Shown: in pieces, positions 30,652-41,100 of the stretch
How positions within the stretch are numbered: the first letter of the stretch is position 1
Layout: each line of letters begins with the position of its first letter
Source: UMGS1322 sp900550765
GTDB lineage: Bacteria; Bacillota; Clostridia; Christensenellales; QALW01
NCBI GenBank assembly: GCA_958448705.1
Contig: CAUDEY010000010.1
Location: forward strand, 1-63,988
Direction of reading: 5' to 3'
Length of the DNA stretch: 63,988 nucleotides
The notes under the pieces: model-generated
What the model saw: the letters and a program-made list of their open reading frames with translations, nothing else
What the model was told of the DNA's origin: nothing
The model's database searches: none
Program-made: the position numbers and the translations under genes

Positions 30652-32087
30652 GTAGTTTAAGAGAAGAATGCGGCGTTTTCGGGATTTTTGCCCCGCATAA
30701 AATGGATGTGGCGGCTTCGGCTTATTATGGGTTGTTTGCTCTGCAGCACCGGGGGCAGGAGAGCTGCGGCATTGTGGTGAACGATGACGGCGTCTTTCAA
30801 ACGTATAAAGATGTAGGTTTGGTAAACGATGTTTTTACAAAGCCTGTACTGGAAAAATTGGGCGAGGGGAATATGGCGGTAGGCCATGTGCGCTACGGCA
30901 CCACCGGCACCGACGGCCGCCTGAACGCTCAGCCGATTGTAGTGAACCATGTGAAAGGACATATAGCGCTTGCGCATAACGGCAACCTGGTGAATTCCTA
31001 TGAGCTTCGGCAGGAATTGGAACTCGGCGGTGCGATCTTTCATACTACCAGTGATACAGAGGTTATTTCTTATATTATTACCCAAGAACGGATTAAAACT
31101 GCGTCAATTGAACAGGCAGTAGAGGGGGCACTGGGGCGCATCAAAGGGGCGTATTCTCTGGTGCTGATGTCACCTTCCAAATTGATTGCGGTACGGGATC
31201 CCAACGGTTTTCGGCCGCTGTGCTATGGTAAAACGGATGACGGTGCTTTTATAGTAGCGTCGGAAAGCTGCGCGCTTGACGCGGTAGGCGCCTCTTTTGT
31301 GCGGGATGTACGTCCGGGAGAAATCATTGTGTTTGATGCCAAGGGTGTGCGCAGTATTACAACACACTGCGGCACAGTGCAGCCCTCGATGTGCGTGTTT
31401 GAATATATTTATTTCGCCCGGCCGGATTCTGTTATTGACGGCTGTTCCGTTCATTCGGCCCGTGTGCGCGCCGGCGCGTTTTTGGCCTTGGAGCATCCGG
31501 TGCAGGCGGATATCGTGATCGGCGTGCCGGATTCCGGCATTGATGCGGCCATCGGCTTTTCTCGCCAGTCGGGCATTCCCTACGGCATCGGTTTTATTAA
31601 AAATAAATACATCGGCCGTACGTTTATCTCTCCGGGGCAGAAGTCAAGGGAAGATAAAGTTAAAATTAAGCTGAACCCGGTTTCCGATACCGTAAAGGGG
31701 AAAAGAGTGGTATTGATTGACGATTCCATTGTGCGCGGAACTACCAGCGCCCGGATCGTAAAACTGCTGCGTGACGCAGGCGCCACCGAGGTGCATATGC
31801 GGGTTTCGGCACCGGCGTTTATTGCGCCGTGTTATTATGGTACGGATATCGATTCTAAGGATGCGCTGATTGCTTGCAATCATACGATAAAAGAAATCGA
31901 AAAGATCATCGGTGTGGACAGTCTTGGGTATTTAAGTGTGGATAACGTAACGAAAATCGCCGGTGGAATTGATCAAAACAGCTTTTGTACAGCCTGTTTT
32001 GATGAAAAATATCCTACGGCTGTGCCGCAAAAGGCACATAAAAACCGGTTTGAGACGAAAATATCCGAAAGCGGGGAAGAAAAATGA
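30648..32087 (+). CDS. purF: Amidophosphoribosyltransferase
   Basis: The 479-residue enzyme catalyses the first committed step of purine synthesis. The glutaminase Cys follows a short propeptide at position 8 (REECGVFGIF), so the first seven residues should be removed. The phosphoribosyl-transferase signature VVLIDDSIVRGTTSA lies at about residue 350. Cysteines near the C-terminus (NSFCTACFD) with C-terminal-half partners suggest the Fe-S-containing Bacillus-type PurF. ATGA overlaps on both sides couple it to purC and purM. Confidence 0.95.
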   Translation: MSSLREECGVFGIFAPHKMDVAASAYYGLFALQHRGQESCGIVVNDDGVFQTYKDVGLVNDVFTKPVLEKLGEGNMAVGHVRYGTTGTDGRLNAQPIVVNHVKGHIALAHNGNLVNSYELRQELELGGAIFHTTSDTEVISYIITQERIKTASIEQAVEGALGRIKGAYSLVLMSPSKLIAVRDPNGFRPLCYGKTDDGAFIVASESCALDAVGASFVRDVRPGEIIVFDAKGVRSITTHCGTVQPSMCVFEYIYFARPDSVIDGCSVHSARVRAGAFLALEHPVQADIVIGVPDSGIDAAIGFSRQSGIPYGIGFIKNKYIGRTFISPGQKSREDKVKIKLNPVSDTVKGKRVVLIDDSIVRGTTSARIVKLLRDAGATEVHMRVSAPAFIAPCYYGTDIDSKDALIACNHTIKEIEKIIGVDSLGYLSVDNVTKIAGGIDQNSFCTACFDEKYPTAVPQKAHKNRFETKISESGEEK

Positions 32088-33124
32088 AAAGCTTTAGCGA
32101 GAGTTACAAAAACGCGGGCGTAGATATTACCGCAGGCTACAGGGCTGTGGAACTGATGAAGCAGCACATTGCCAAAACGGTTGCCGGTACGGGCGCGCTT
32201 TCAGATATCGGCGGCTTTGGCGGGCTGTTTGAGCTGGACCTTACCGGTATAAAAAAGCCGGTGCTTGTAAGCGGCACCGACGGCGTGGGTACCAAGCTGA
32301 AGATGGCGTTTTTGATGGACAAGCATGATACCGTGGGGATTGACTGCGTGGCTATGTGCGTAAACGACATCATCTGCTGCGGCGCAAAACCCTTGTTCTT
32401 TTTGGATTATATCGCCTGCGGAAAAAATGAGCCGGAAAAAATTGCCGCCATTGTAAAGGGCGTAGCCGAGGGCTGTGTGCAGTCCGGCGCGGCGCTGATC
32501 GGCGGCGAAACGGCTGAAATGCCTGGATTTTACCCGGAGGATGAATATGATTTAGCCGGCTTTGCCGTAGGCGTGGTGGATAAGGAGAAGATCGTGGACC
32601 ATTCCTCTATCCGCCCGGGCGACGTGATTCTTGCGCTGCCCTCCAGCGGGGTGCACTCCAATGGGTTTTCCCTTGTGCGCAAGGTGTTTGACGTGGAAAA
32701 CACCGATATAAAAGCTCCTTGTGAAGAATTGGGAGGCAGAAGCATCGGCGAAACGCTGCTGGCACCTACTAAAATTTATGTGCAGCCCATGCTGCGCCTG
32801 ATGGAGCAGGTAACGGTTAAGGCAGTATCCCACATTACCGGCGGCGGCTTTTATGAAAATATTCCGCGCAGTCTGCCCGAGGGATTTTCGGCTAAAATTG
32901 AAAAGGCGGCCGTTCGGGTTCTGCCGATTTTTGATTTGATTGCCAAAACCGGAAATATCCCGGAGCGGGACATGTTCAACACCTTTAATATGGGCGTTGG
33001 CATGAGCGTGGTGGTGGCGAAGGACGATGCGGATAAGGCTTTGCAGATTCTGCGCGAGGCGGGCGAGAATGCATATATCATCGGCGAGACGGTTGCTTCA
33101 AGCGAGGGCGTTTTATTATGGTAG
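32084..33124 (+). CDS. purM: Phosphoribosylformylglycinamidine cyclo-ligase (AIR synthetase)
   Basis: The 346-residue enzyme has GTDGVGTKLKMAF, the GGETAEMPGFY motif and HITGGGFYENIPR, the standard order for PurM. It closes the imidazole ring using ATP. Its ATG overlaps the purF stop, and the purN start lies inside its last codons. Confidence 0.96.
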   Translation: MKSFSESYKNAGVDITAGYRAVELMKQHIAKTVAGTGALSDIGGFGGLFELDLTGIKKPVLVSGTDGVGTKLKMAFLMDKHDTVGIDCVAMCVNDIICCGAKPLFFLDYIACGKNEPEKIAAIVKGVAEGCVQSGAALIGGETAEMPGFYPEDEYDLAGFAVGVVDKEKIVDHSSIRPGDVILALPSSGVHSNGFSLVRKVFDVENTDIKAPCEELGGRSIGETLLAPTKIYVQPMLRLMEQVTVKAVSHITGGGFYENIPRSLPEGFSAKIEKAAVRVLPIFDLIAKTGNIPERDMFNTFNMGVGMSVVVAKDDADKALQILREAGENAYIIGETVASSEGVLLW

Positions 33125-33735
33125 CCAATATCGCGGTGTTTGTCTCCGGAGGGGGTACGAACCTGCAGGCCCTGCTGGACGCGGCGGATCGGGGCGAGCT
33201 GAAGGACGGCGCGCTGGTTTTGGTTCTCTCCAGCCGGGAGGACGCCTATGCGCTGGAGCGTGCGAAAAAGCATCATATCCCCACTAAAATCGTCAGCAAA
33301 AAGCAGGCCGGCTCCCAGCAGGCCTTTGAGGCGGAAATTCTCCGCACGCTGGCGGAATATTCCGTGGATATGATTGTTTTGGCCGGTTTTATGAGCATTT
33401 TAAGCGCTGATTTTGTCCGGCAGTATGAAAAACGAATTATCAATGTGCATCCGTCGCTGATTCCCTCCTTCTGCGGCGAGGGCTACTATGGCCTGCGCGT
33501 GCATGAGGCGGCCCTGCAAAAGGGCGTAAAGGTGACCGGCGCTACGGTGCATTTTGTCAACGAAGTACCCGACGGGGGCGAAATTATCTTTCAAAAAGCG
33601 GTGCGCGTTTTGAAAAACGATACGCCGCAGACGCTGCAGAGGCGCGTGATGGAGCAGGCGGAATGGAAACTTCTGCCCCGGGCCGCGCAGGAGGTAGCCA
33701 AAAAAATTGCCAAAGGCAAGGAGAAAAAATTATGA
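33118..33735 (+). CDS. purN: Phosphoribosylglycinamide formyltransferase
   Basis: The 205-residue enzyme has FVSGGGTNLQALLD at the N-terminus, the catalytic INVHPSLIPSF (Asn and His), and the Asp of VNEVPDGGEII. It formylates GAR from 10-formyl-tetrahydrofolate. The start overlaps the last seven bases of purM, and the stop overlaps the next gene by ATGA. Confidence 0.96.
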   Translation: MVANIAVFVSGGGTNLQALLDAADRGELKDGALVLVLSSREDAYALERAKKHHIPTKIVSKKQAGSQQAFEAEILRTLAEYSVDMIVLAGFMSILSADFVRQYEKRIINVHPSLIPSFCGEGYYGLRVHEAALQKGVKVTGATVHFVNEVPDGGEIIFQKAVRVLKNDTPQTLQRRVMEQAEWKLLPRAAQEVAKKIAKGKEKKL

Positions 33736-34448
33736 GTGCACTTTTGGATATTGCCCAGCTTTTAAAAAATAACCGTTATCCCGGCAGGGGCATTGTTTTG
33801 GGGCTTTCGGAGGATGGTAAAAAAGCCGTTGCCGCCTATTTTATCATGGGACGCAGCGAAAACAGCCGCAACCGGGTTTTTAAAAAGAGGGAGAACGGCG
33901 ATATTTTTACCGCCGCTTTTGACGAAAGCAAAGTGAAGGATCCTTCGCTTATCATCTATAATGCCGTTCGGCGCTTTGAAAACAAGCTGATTGTTACCAA
34001 CGGCGACCAAACCGATACGGTTTATGATTTTCTTGCCGCCGGCAAGGGCTTTGAGCAGGCGCTGGATACGCGGGAATTTGAGCCGGATTTTCCGAATTTT
34101 ACCCCCCGCATCAGCGGCCTTTTAACATTTGAAAAGGATCGCTTTACCTATAAAATGAGCATTTTAAAAAGCGCGGATGAGGCCGGAAGCGCCTGCAACC
34201 GTTTTACGTTTGCCTATGCGCCGCAGGCGGGTACGGGGCATTTTATCCATACCTATCAGGAGGACGGCAATCCGCTGCCTTCCTTTGCCGGCGAGCCGGA
34301 GCCGATAGCGCTTGGCGGCGATATCGACGATTTTTCCGGCTTGCTTTGGGACAATTTGGATTCGGATAATAAAATCTCTCTGTACGTGCGCTTTACGGAT
34401 TTGGTATCCGGCGCAACGGAAGAGCGAATTATAAATAAAAATCAATAG
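33732..34448 (+). CDS. purO: Stand-alone IMP cyclohydrolase, PurO-like
   Basis: The 238-residue protein matches the PurO-type IMP cyclohydrolase family, known first from archaea and also found in Clostridia: NNRYPGRGIVLGLSEDGKKA at the N-terminus, YFIMGRSENSRNRVF, NGDQTDTVYD and FTPRISGLL. It would close FAICAR to IMP, which in most bacteria is done by the second domain of PurH. Start 33732 overlaps the purN stop. Directly after it lies the partner AICAR transformylase. Confidence 0.85.
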   Translation: MSALLDIAQLLKNNRYPGRGIVLGLSEDGKKAVAAYFIMGRSENSRNRVFKKRENGDIFTAAFDESKVKDPSLIIYNAVRRFENKLIVTNGDQTDTVYDFLAAGKGFEQALDTREFEPDFPNFTPRISGLLTFEKDRFTYKMSILKSADEAGSACNRFTFAYAPQAGTGHFIHTYQEDGNPLPSFAGEPEPIALGGDIDDFSGLLWDNLDSDNKISLYVRFTDLVSGATEERIINKNQ

Positions 34449-34457
34449 GAGGACAGG

Positions 34458-35642
34458 ATGAAAACTTTTGAGTTAAAATACGGCTGCAACCCCAACCAAA
34501 AGCCGGCCAGCATTTATATGGAGGACGGCAGTGACCTGCCCATTACGATTTTAAACGGCCGCCCCGGATACATTAACTTTTTGGATGCGTTTAATTCCTG
34601 GCAGCTGGTAAAAGAACTGAAGGCGGCGCTGCATATGCCCTGCGCTACCAGCTTTAAGCATGTAAGCCCCACCAGCGCGGCGCTGGGGCTGCCGATGAGC
34701 GACGATTTAAAAAAGGCCTGCTTTGTGGATGATATTCCCGGCCTGGATGATTCACCCTTGGCGCTGGCCTATGCCCGCGCCCGCGGTACGGACCGTATGT
34801 CCTCCTTCGGCGATTGGATTGCGCTTTCGGATGTCTGCGATACGACTACGGCGCTTTTGATTAAGCGCGAAGTTTCCGACGGCGTAATTGCCCCGGGCTA
34901 TGAGCCGGAAGCTCTTGAAATTTTAAAAAGCAAGCGCAAGGGCGGTTATAACATTGTGCAGATTGATGAAAATTTCGTTCCGGACCCGGTGGAAAAAAAG
35001 CAGGTGTACGGCGTTACCTTTGAGCAGGGGCGCAATAATTTTACCATTGACGAAAACTTGCTTTTAAACGTTGTTACCGCCAATAAAGAACTGCCGCCCG
35101 AGGCAAAAAGGGATTTGATTATTTCGTTGATTACGCTTAAATATACGCAGTCCAACTCTGTGTGCTATGCGGCGGAAGGCCAGGCCATCGGCGTGGGCGC
35201 GGGGCAGCAGTCCCGTATTCACTGCACCCGCCTGGCGGGCAATAAAGCGGATATTTGGCATCTGCGCCGGCACCCGAAAGTGCTTTCCCTGCCCTTTTTG
35301 GATACGATGGGCCGGCCCGAGAAGGATAACTGCATTGACGTGTACATTTCGGACGATTGCCAGGACGTTTTAGCCGAGGGCAGCTGGCAGAAGTACTTTA
35401 CCCGTAAGCCGGAGGAGCTGACGCGCGAAGAAAAACGAGCTTATTTAGACAGCATTACCGGCGTTGCCTTGGGCAGCGACGCATTCTTTCCCTTTGGCGA
35501 TAACATTGACCGCGCCCAAAAGAGCGGTGTAAGCTATATTGCCCAGCCCGGCGGCTCTGTTCGCGATGATCTTGTAATAACTGACTGTAACAAATACGGC
35601 ATTGTCATGGCCTTTACCGGCATGCGGCTGTTCCATCATTGA
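34458..35642 (+). CDS. Stand-alone AICAR transformylase
   Basis: The 394-residue protein corresponds to the AICAR formyltransferase half of PurH without the cyclohydrolase domain: KYGCNPNQKPASIY, SFKHVSPTSAALG (catalytic Lys-His), RARGTDRMSSFGDWIALSD, and QQSRIHCTRLAGNKAD. It formylates AICAR with 10-formyl-tetrahydrofolate. Together with the PurO-like gene it replaces bifunctional PurH. GGAGG precedes the ATG. Confidence 0.93.
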   Translation: MKTFELKYGCNPNQKPASIYMEDGSDLPITILNGRPGYINFLDAFNSWQLVKELKAALHMPCATSFKHVSPTSAALGLPMSDDLKKACFVDDIPGLDDSPLALAYARARGTDRMSSFGDWIALSDVCDTTTALLIKREVSDGVIAPGYEPEALEILKSKRKGGYNIVQIDENFVPDPVEKKQVYGVTFEQGRNNFTIDENLLLNVVTANKELPPEAKRDLIISLITLKYTQSNSVCYAAEGQAIGVGAGQQSRIHCTRLAGNKADIWHLRRHPKVLSLPFLDTMGRPEKDNCIDVYISDDCQDVLAEGSWQKYFTRKPEELTREEKRAYLDSITGVALGSDAFFPFGDNIDRAQKSGVSYIAQPGGSVRDDLVITDCNKYGIVMAFTGMRLFHH

Positions 35643-35661
35643 TAAAAAGCGAGGAATTGAT

Positions 35662-36897
35662 ATGTTTTTTGATGAACTGAAACAATATGATGAGGAAGTA
35701 TATGCTTCCTGTGAAAGAGAATTTGAGCGGCAGCAGCATAACATTGAGCTGATTGCCTCGGAAAATATTGTATCCGAAGCGGTACTGCTGGCAGCCGGTA
35801 CGGTTTTAACTAATAAATATGCCGAGGGCTACCCGGGCAAGCGGTACTACGGCGGCTGCGTGTATGTGGACGAGGTAGAGGAAATTGCGCGGGAGCGCGC
35901 GAAAAAGCTCTTTGGCGCTGAGCATGCCAATGTACAGCCCCACTGCGGCGCCAGCGCAAATTTGGCGGTATTTTTTGCTTTGCTTGAGCCGGGCGACACG
36001 GTGCTTTCAATGAGCCTGGCCCACGGCGGCCATCTTTCCCACGGTTCCCCGGTCAATATTTCGGGAAAATATTTCAATATCGTTCCTTACGGCATTGACG
36101 ACGATACGCAGATGATTAATTACGACCATGTGCGCGAGCTGGCGCTTACCCATAAGCCCAAGCTGATTTTAGCGGGCGCTTCGGCGTATCCCCGGGCGAT
36201 TGATTTTAAAAAATTCCGCGAAATCGCCGACGAGACGGGCGCGTATCTTTTGGTGGACATGGCCCATATTGCCGGGCTTGTGGCAGCGGGCTTACATGAG
36301 AACCCCGTACCCTATGCCGACGTTGTAACCACTACTACCCATAAAACGCTGCGCGGTCCCCGCGGCGGTCTGATTCTCTGCAAGGAAAAATACGCCAAGC
36401 AGATTGATAAGGCTATTTTCCCCGGTATTCAGGGCGGCCCCTTGATGCACATCATCGCGGCCAAGGCTGTGGCGCTGGGCGAAGCGCTGACCGAGAATTT
36501 TAAGGAATATCAAAAGCAGATTGTAAAAAATGCCGCCTCTCTGGCGCAGGCCTTGATGAAGGAAGGGTTCCGGCTGGTTTCCGGCGGAACGGACAACCAC
36601 CTGATGCTGGTGGATCTGCAGAACTTCGGCATCACCGGCAAGGAATTTGAGCACCGGCTTGATGAAGTGCATATTACCGTTAATAAAAACGCCGTGCCCA
36701 ACGACCCGCAGAGCCCGTTTATCACCAGCGGCATTCGGGTGGGTACGCCGGCCGTGACCAGCCGCGGCTTCCGCGAGGCGGAAATGGAAAAAATCGCCGG
36801 CTGGATGAAGCTTGCGGTTACCGATTTTGAAGGCAGCCGGGCAAAAATTTTAGAAGAAGTAACCGCACTTTGCGAAAAATATCCGATTTATAAATAA
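35662..36897 (+). CDS. glyA: Serine hydroxymethyltransferase
   Basis: The 411-residue PLP enzyme has the lysine motif TTTTHKTLRGPRGG, IELIASENIVS near the start and HCGASANLAVF. It makes glycine and methylene-tetrahydrofolate from serine, feeding purD (glycine) and, after oxidation, the formyl-using steps. Start 35662 has GCGAGGAATTG ahead. The ORF also reads 20 codons further upstream into the previous gene. Location inside the purine operon makes metabolic sense. Confidence 0.96.
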   Translation: MFFDELKQYDEEVYASCEREFERQQHNIELIASENIVSEAVLLAAGTVLTNKYAEGYPGKRYYGGCVYVDEVEEIARERAKKLFGAEHANVQPHCGASANLAVFFALLEPGDTVLSMSLAHGGHLSHGSPVNISGKYFNIVPYGIDDDTQMINYDHVRELALTHKPKLILAGASAYPRAIDFKKFREIADETGAYLLVDMAHIAGLVAAGLHENPVPYADVVTTTTHKTLRGPRGGLILCKEKYAKQIDKAIFPGIQGGPLMHIIAAKAVALGEALTENFKEYQKQIVKNAASLAQALMKEGFRLVSGGTDNHLMLVDLQNFGITGKEFEHRLDEVHITVNKNAVPNDPQSPFITSGIRVGTPAVTSRGFREAEMEKIAGWMKLAVTDFEGSRAKILEEVTALCEKYPIYK

Positions 36898-36907
36898 GGA
36901 GCGGGCC

Positions 36908-38176
36908 ATGAAGATAATGGTGGTAGGCGGCGGCGGCCGTGAGCATGCAATTATAAAAAAAATAAAGGAAAATCCGGCGGTTCAAACCATTTATGCCCTG
37001 CCGGGCAACGGCGGTATGGCGGAAGATGCACAGTGCGTGGATATCGGCGCCAAGGATATTGACGGCATGGTGGATTTTGCCCAAAAAAGCAGCGTGGATT
37101 TTGCCGTGGTAGCGCCGGATGACCCCCTGGTATTGGGTGCGGTGGACCGGTTGGAGGAAGCGGGCATTCCCTGCTTTGGCCCTAAAGCAAACGCAGCTAT
37201 TTTGGAGGGCAGCAAGGTGTTTTCCAAACAGCTGATGAAAAAATACGGCATTCCTACGGCGGAATATCAGGTATTTTCCGCCGCAGACGAAGCGCTGGCT
37301 TTTTTGGAAAAAGCCCCGTATCCTGCCGTTATCAAGGCAGACGGCTTAGCGCTGGGCAAGGGCGTGATCATCGCACAGACGGCACAGGAGGCAAAGGAAG
37401 CCGTTATCAGCATTATGGAAGACCGCATTTTCGGCGAGAGCGGCCGGCAGATTGTGGTGGAGGAGTTCCTTACCGGGCCGGAGGTTTCGGTTTTAGCCTT
37501 TACCGACGGCAAAACGGTAAAGCCGATGGTTTCCTCTATGGATCATAAGCGCGCCCTGGACGGAGATAAGGGCTTGAATACCGGCGGCATGGGCACGGTT
37601 GCACCGAACCCGTATTATACCGAGGAAATTGCCGCCGAGTGTATGCGCACCATCTTTTTGCCTACGATAGAGGCGATGAATCAAGAGGGGCGTCCGTTTC
37701 AGGGCTGCCTGTACTTTGGGCTGATGCTTACGCCAAAAGGCCCCAAGGTGATTGAGTATAACTGCCGCTTCGGCGACCCGGAAACCCAGGTGGTGCTTCC
37801 GCTTATGGAAAGCGACCTGCTTACCGTGATGCGCGCCTGCCGCGAGGGTACGCTGGCGGAGTGTGAAGTGAAGTTTTCTAAAAAGGCGGCGGCATGCGTG
37901 GTGATGGCCTCCAAGGGCTATCCCCAGAAATATGAAACGGGTTATGAGATCCATATCGCCCCCGCGTTTTCGGGCCGGCTTTTTGCAGCCGGCGCCAAAC
38001 GGCAGGGGGAAAGGCTGGTAACAGCCGGCGGCCGGGTGCTGGGCGTTGCGGCCACGGGGGATACCCTGCAGCAGGCGGTGGAGGAGGCTTACCGCCAGTG
38101 CCGCCTGGTTACCTTTGAAAATGCTTACTGCCGCGGGGATATCGGCCAAAAAGCCCTGGCGGCGCTGAAACAATAA
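36908..38176 (+). CDS. purD: Phosphoribosylamine-glycine ligase
   Basis: The 422-residue ATP-grasp enzyme has GGGGREHAIIKKIKE at the N-terminus, IKADGLALGKGVIIA, and FGDPETQVVLPL near the end. It joins glycine, produced by the upstream glyA, to phosphoribosylamine. Confidence 0.96.
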   Translation: MKIMVVGGGGREHAIIKKIKENPAVQTIYALPGNGGMAEDAQCVDIGAKDIDGMVDFAQKSSVDFAVVAPDDPLVLGAVDRLEEAGIPCFGPKANAAILEGSKVFSKQLMKKYGIPTAEYQVFSAADEALAFLEKAPYPAVIKADGLALGKGVIIAQTAQEAKEAVISIMEDRIFGESGRQIVVEEFLTGPEVSVLAFTDGKTVKPMVSSMDHKRALDGDKGLNTGGMGTVAPNPYYTEEIAAECMRTIFLPTIEAMNQEGRPFQGCLYFGLMLTPKGPKVIEYNCRFGDPETQVVLPLMESDLLTVMRACREGTLAECEVKFSKKAAACVVMASKGYPQKYETGYEIHIAPAFSGRLFAAGAKRQGERLVTAGGRVLGVAATGDTLQQAVEEAYRQCRLVTFENAYCRGDIGQKALAALKQ

Positions 38177-38193
38177 AACCGGGAGGTGCAGGA

Positions 38194-41100
38194 ATGGTTT
38201 ACAGAGTTTTTGTTGAAAAAAAGGAGGCTCTGGCCCACGAAGCCAAGGCGCTGAAAAATGATATCGTTTCCTTTTTGGGCATTTCCGGCCTGGAAAGACT
38301 GCGGCTTATAAACCGCTATGACGTAGAGGATATTGAGCCGGAATTATTTGAATATGCGAAAAAAACTGTATTCTCCGAGCCGCAGGTGGATATTGTCTCC
38401 GATACATTGCAGGGTGCGGAGAATGCCACTGTATTTGCAGTGGAGTATCTGCCCGGTCAGTTTGACCAGCGCGCCGATTCGGCCGCGCAGTGTATTCAGC
38501 TGATTTCTACCGGCCAGCGGCCGCTGGTGCGCACGGCAAAGGTATATGTGCTCTACGGCGCGCTTTCCCCAAAGGATATTGAAAAAATTCAAAAGCATGT
38601 GATTAACGCGGTGGAGAGCCGTTTGGCAGCCATGGAAAAGCCTGAAACGTTAAAGACGGATTATGAAACGCCGTCCTCTGTGGAAACGCTTGACGGGTTT
38701 ATCGCTTTAAGCCGGAAAGAGCTGGAGGCGTTTGTAAAAACGTACGGTTTGGCGATGGATGGCGACGATATCGAGTTTTGCCAGGCATATTTTAAAAGCG
38801 AACAGCGTGACCCTACGATTACCGAGATTCGCATGATTGATACCTACTGGTCGGATCATTGCCGGCATACAACGTTTTTAACCACGATTGACGGCGTGCA
38901 TTTTGAGGACGCGCAGCTGCAGAAGACGTATGAAAATTATCTCTCTATCCGCCAAACGCTGGGGCGCACAAAGCCGCAGAATTTGATGGATATTGCGACC
39001 CTGGCGGCCAAGTACTTAAAAACCCAGGGCAAGCTGGAAAAATTGGATGAATCCGAAGAAATCAACGCCTGTACGGTAAAAATGCAGGTGGAGGTAAACG
39101 GGCATCCGGAGGACTGGCTGCTGCTGTTTAAAAATGAAACCCATAACCATCCTACTGAAATTGAACCCTTCGGCGGCGCGGCCACCTGCATCGGCGGGGC
39201 TATCCGCGATCCGCTTTCGGGCCGCAGCTACGTTTACGCCGCTATGCGTGTAACCGGCGCGGCCGACCCGCTGCGGCCGGTAGAGCAGACGCTGCAGGGC
39301 AAGCTTCCCCAGCGGAAGATTGTTACCACCGCGGCGGCGGGATATTCTTCCTATGGCAACCAAATCGGCCTGGCCACCGGGCAGGTGGATGAGATATACC
39401 ATGAGGGCTATGCGGCCAAACGCCTGGAGATCGGCGCGGTAATTGCGGCAGCTCCGGCTAAAAATGTGCGGCGCGAAGTACCGCAGCCGGGGGATATCGT
39501 TATCTTGCTGGGCGGAAAAACCGGGCGCGACGGCTGCGGCGGCGCAACGGGCTCGTCCAAATCCCATACGCTTTCTTCGCTGGAGAGCTGCGGGGCCGAG
39601 GTGCAGAAGGGCAATGCCCCCGAGGAGCGCAAACTGCAGCGGCTCTTCCGCAGCGGCGAGGCTTCCCGCCTGATTAAGCGCTGCAACGATTTCGGCGCCG
39701 GCGGCGTTTCGGTAGCCATCGGCGAGCTGGCCGACGGGCTGAAAATCCATTTAGATGCCGTACCTAAAAAGTACGAGGGACTGGACGGCACCGAACTTGC
39801 CATCAGCGAATCCCAGGAGCGTATGGCGGTGGTGGTGGAGGCGAAGGATGTCTCTGCCTTTATTGCCCTGGCTGAGCGCGAAAATTTAGAGGCTACCGTG
39901 GTGGCGGAGGTTATAGAGGAGCCGCGCCTGGTAATGCAGTGGAAGGGCCGCACGATCGTCGATATTTCCCGCGCGTTTTTAAATTCCAACGGCGCGGAAA
40001 AACATATTCAGATTGAGGCCGCGCCGCCGCAGGCCTATCAAAAAGCTGTGCCGGAGGATTTTGCAGCCGGCATGCGTACCCTGGCGGCAGATTTAAACGT
40101 ATGCTCCAAGCGCGGGCTTTCCGAGCGGTTTGATTCCACCATCGGCGCCGGTACGGTTTTCATGCCCTTTGGCGGAAAATACCAGCAAACGCCCATTCAG
40201 GCGATGGTGCATAAAATTTCGCTGGAAGAGGGCGATACGGAGGATTGCTCATTAATGGCCTGGGGTTATAACCCCTTTATTACAGAAAAAAGCCCCTATC
40301 ACGGCGCTTATTTGGCCGTGGTGGAATCCGTGGCGAAATTGATTGCCTCGGGCGCGGCGTTCCGGGATGTATACCTGACGTTCCAGGAATATTTTGCGCG
40401 CCCCGGTAAGGATCCCAAGCGGTGGGGCCCGCCTCTTGCCGCGCTTTTGGGCGCGTTTCAGGCGCAGCTGGATTATGGCATTGCGGCCATCGGCGGCAAG
40501 GATTCCATGAGCGGCACGTTTGAGAATTTGGATGTTCCGCCTACGCTTGTTTCCTTTGCGGTAACGACGGAAAAAATTCCGCACATTGTTTCGCCGGAAT
40601 TTAAGGGCGCGGGACACCGCGTGGTACTGCTGGCGCCGGACTGTGACGCAAACGGCCTGCCGGAGAAAGCCTCGCAGAAAGCGCTGTTTCAAAAGGTTAC
40701 ATCGCTTATGCGCAGCGGTAAGGTGCTGGCGGCCTATACGCCCGGCTACGGCGGCGTTGCCGAGGCTGTGCTGAAAATGGCCCTTGGTAACGGCGTGGGC
40801 TTTGCTTTTGACAAGGATCTGATGTTTCCGCAGCTGTTCGGCTATGCTTACGGTGCGTTTGTTTTAGAGGTTGAAGGCGACGTTTGCGACGGCGTTTTGC
40901 TGGGGGAAACCGCAGCGGCACTGCAGTTTACCTATCGGGGTACGGCCCTTGCGCTGGAGCAGCTGCAGGCACTGTATGAAAATAAATTGGAGCCGGTGTA
41001 TCCCTGCAATATTGAAAGTAAAAACGAAGAAATTCCTGCCTTTACGTATAAGGCGGCGCAGTATGCCAAGGCGGCGCCTGTGGCAAAGCCGCGGGTGCTG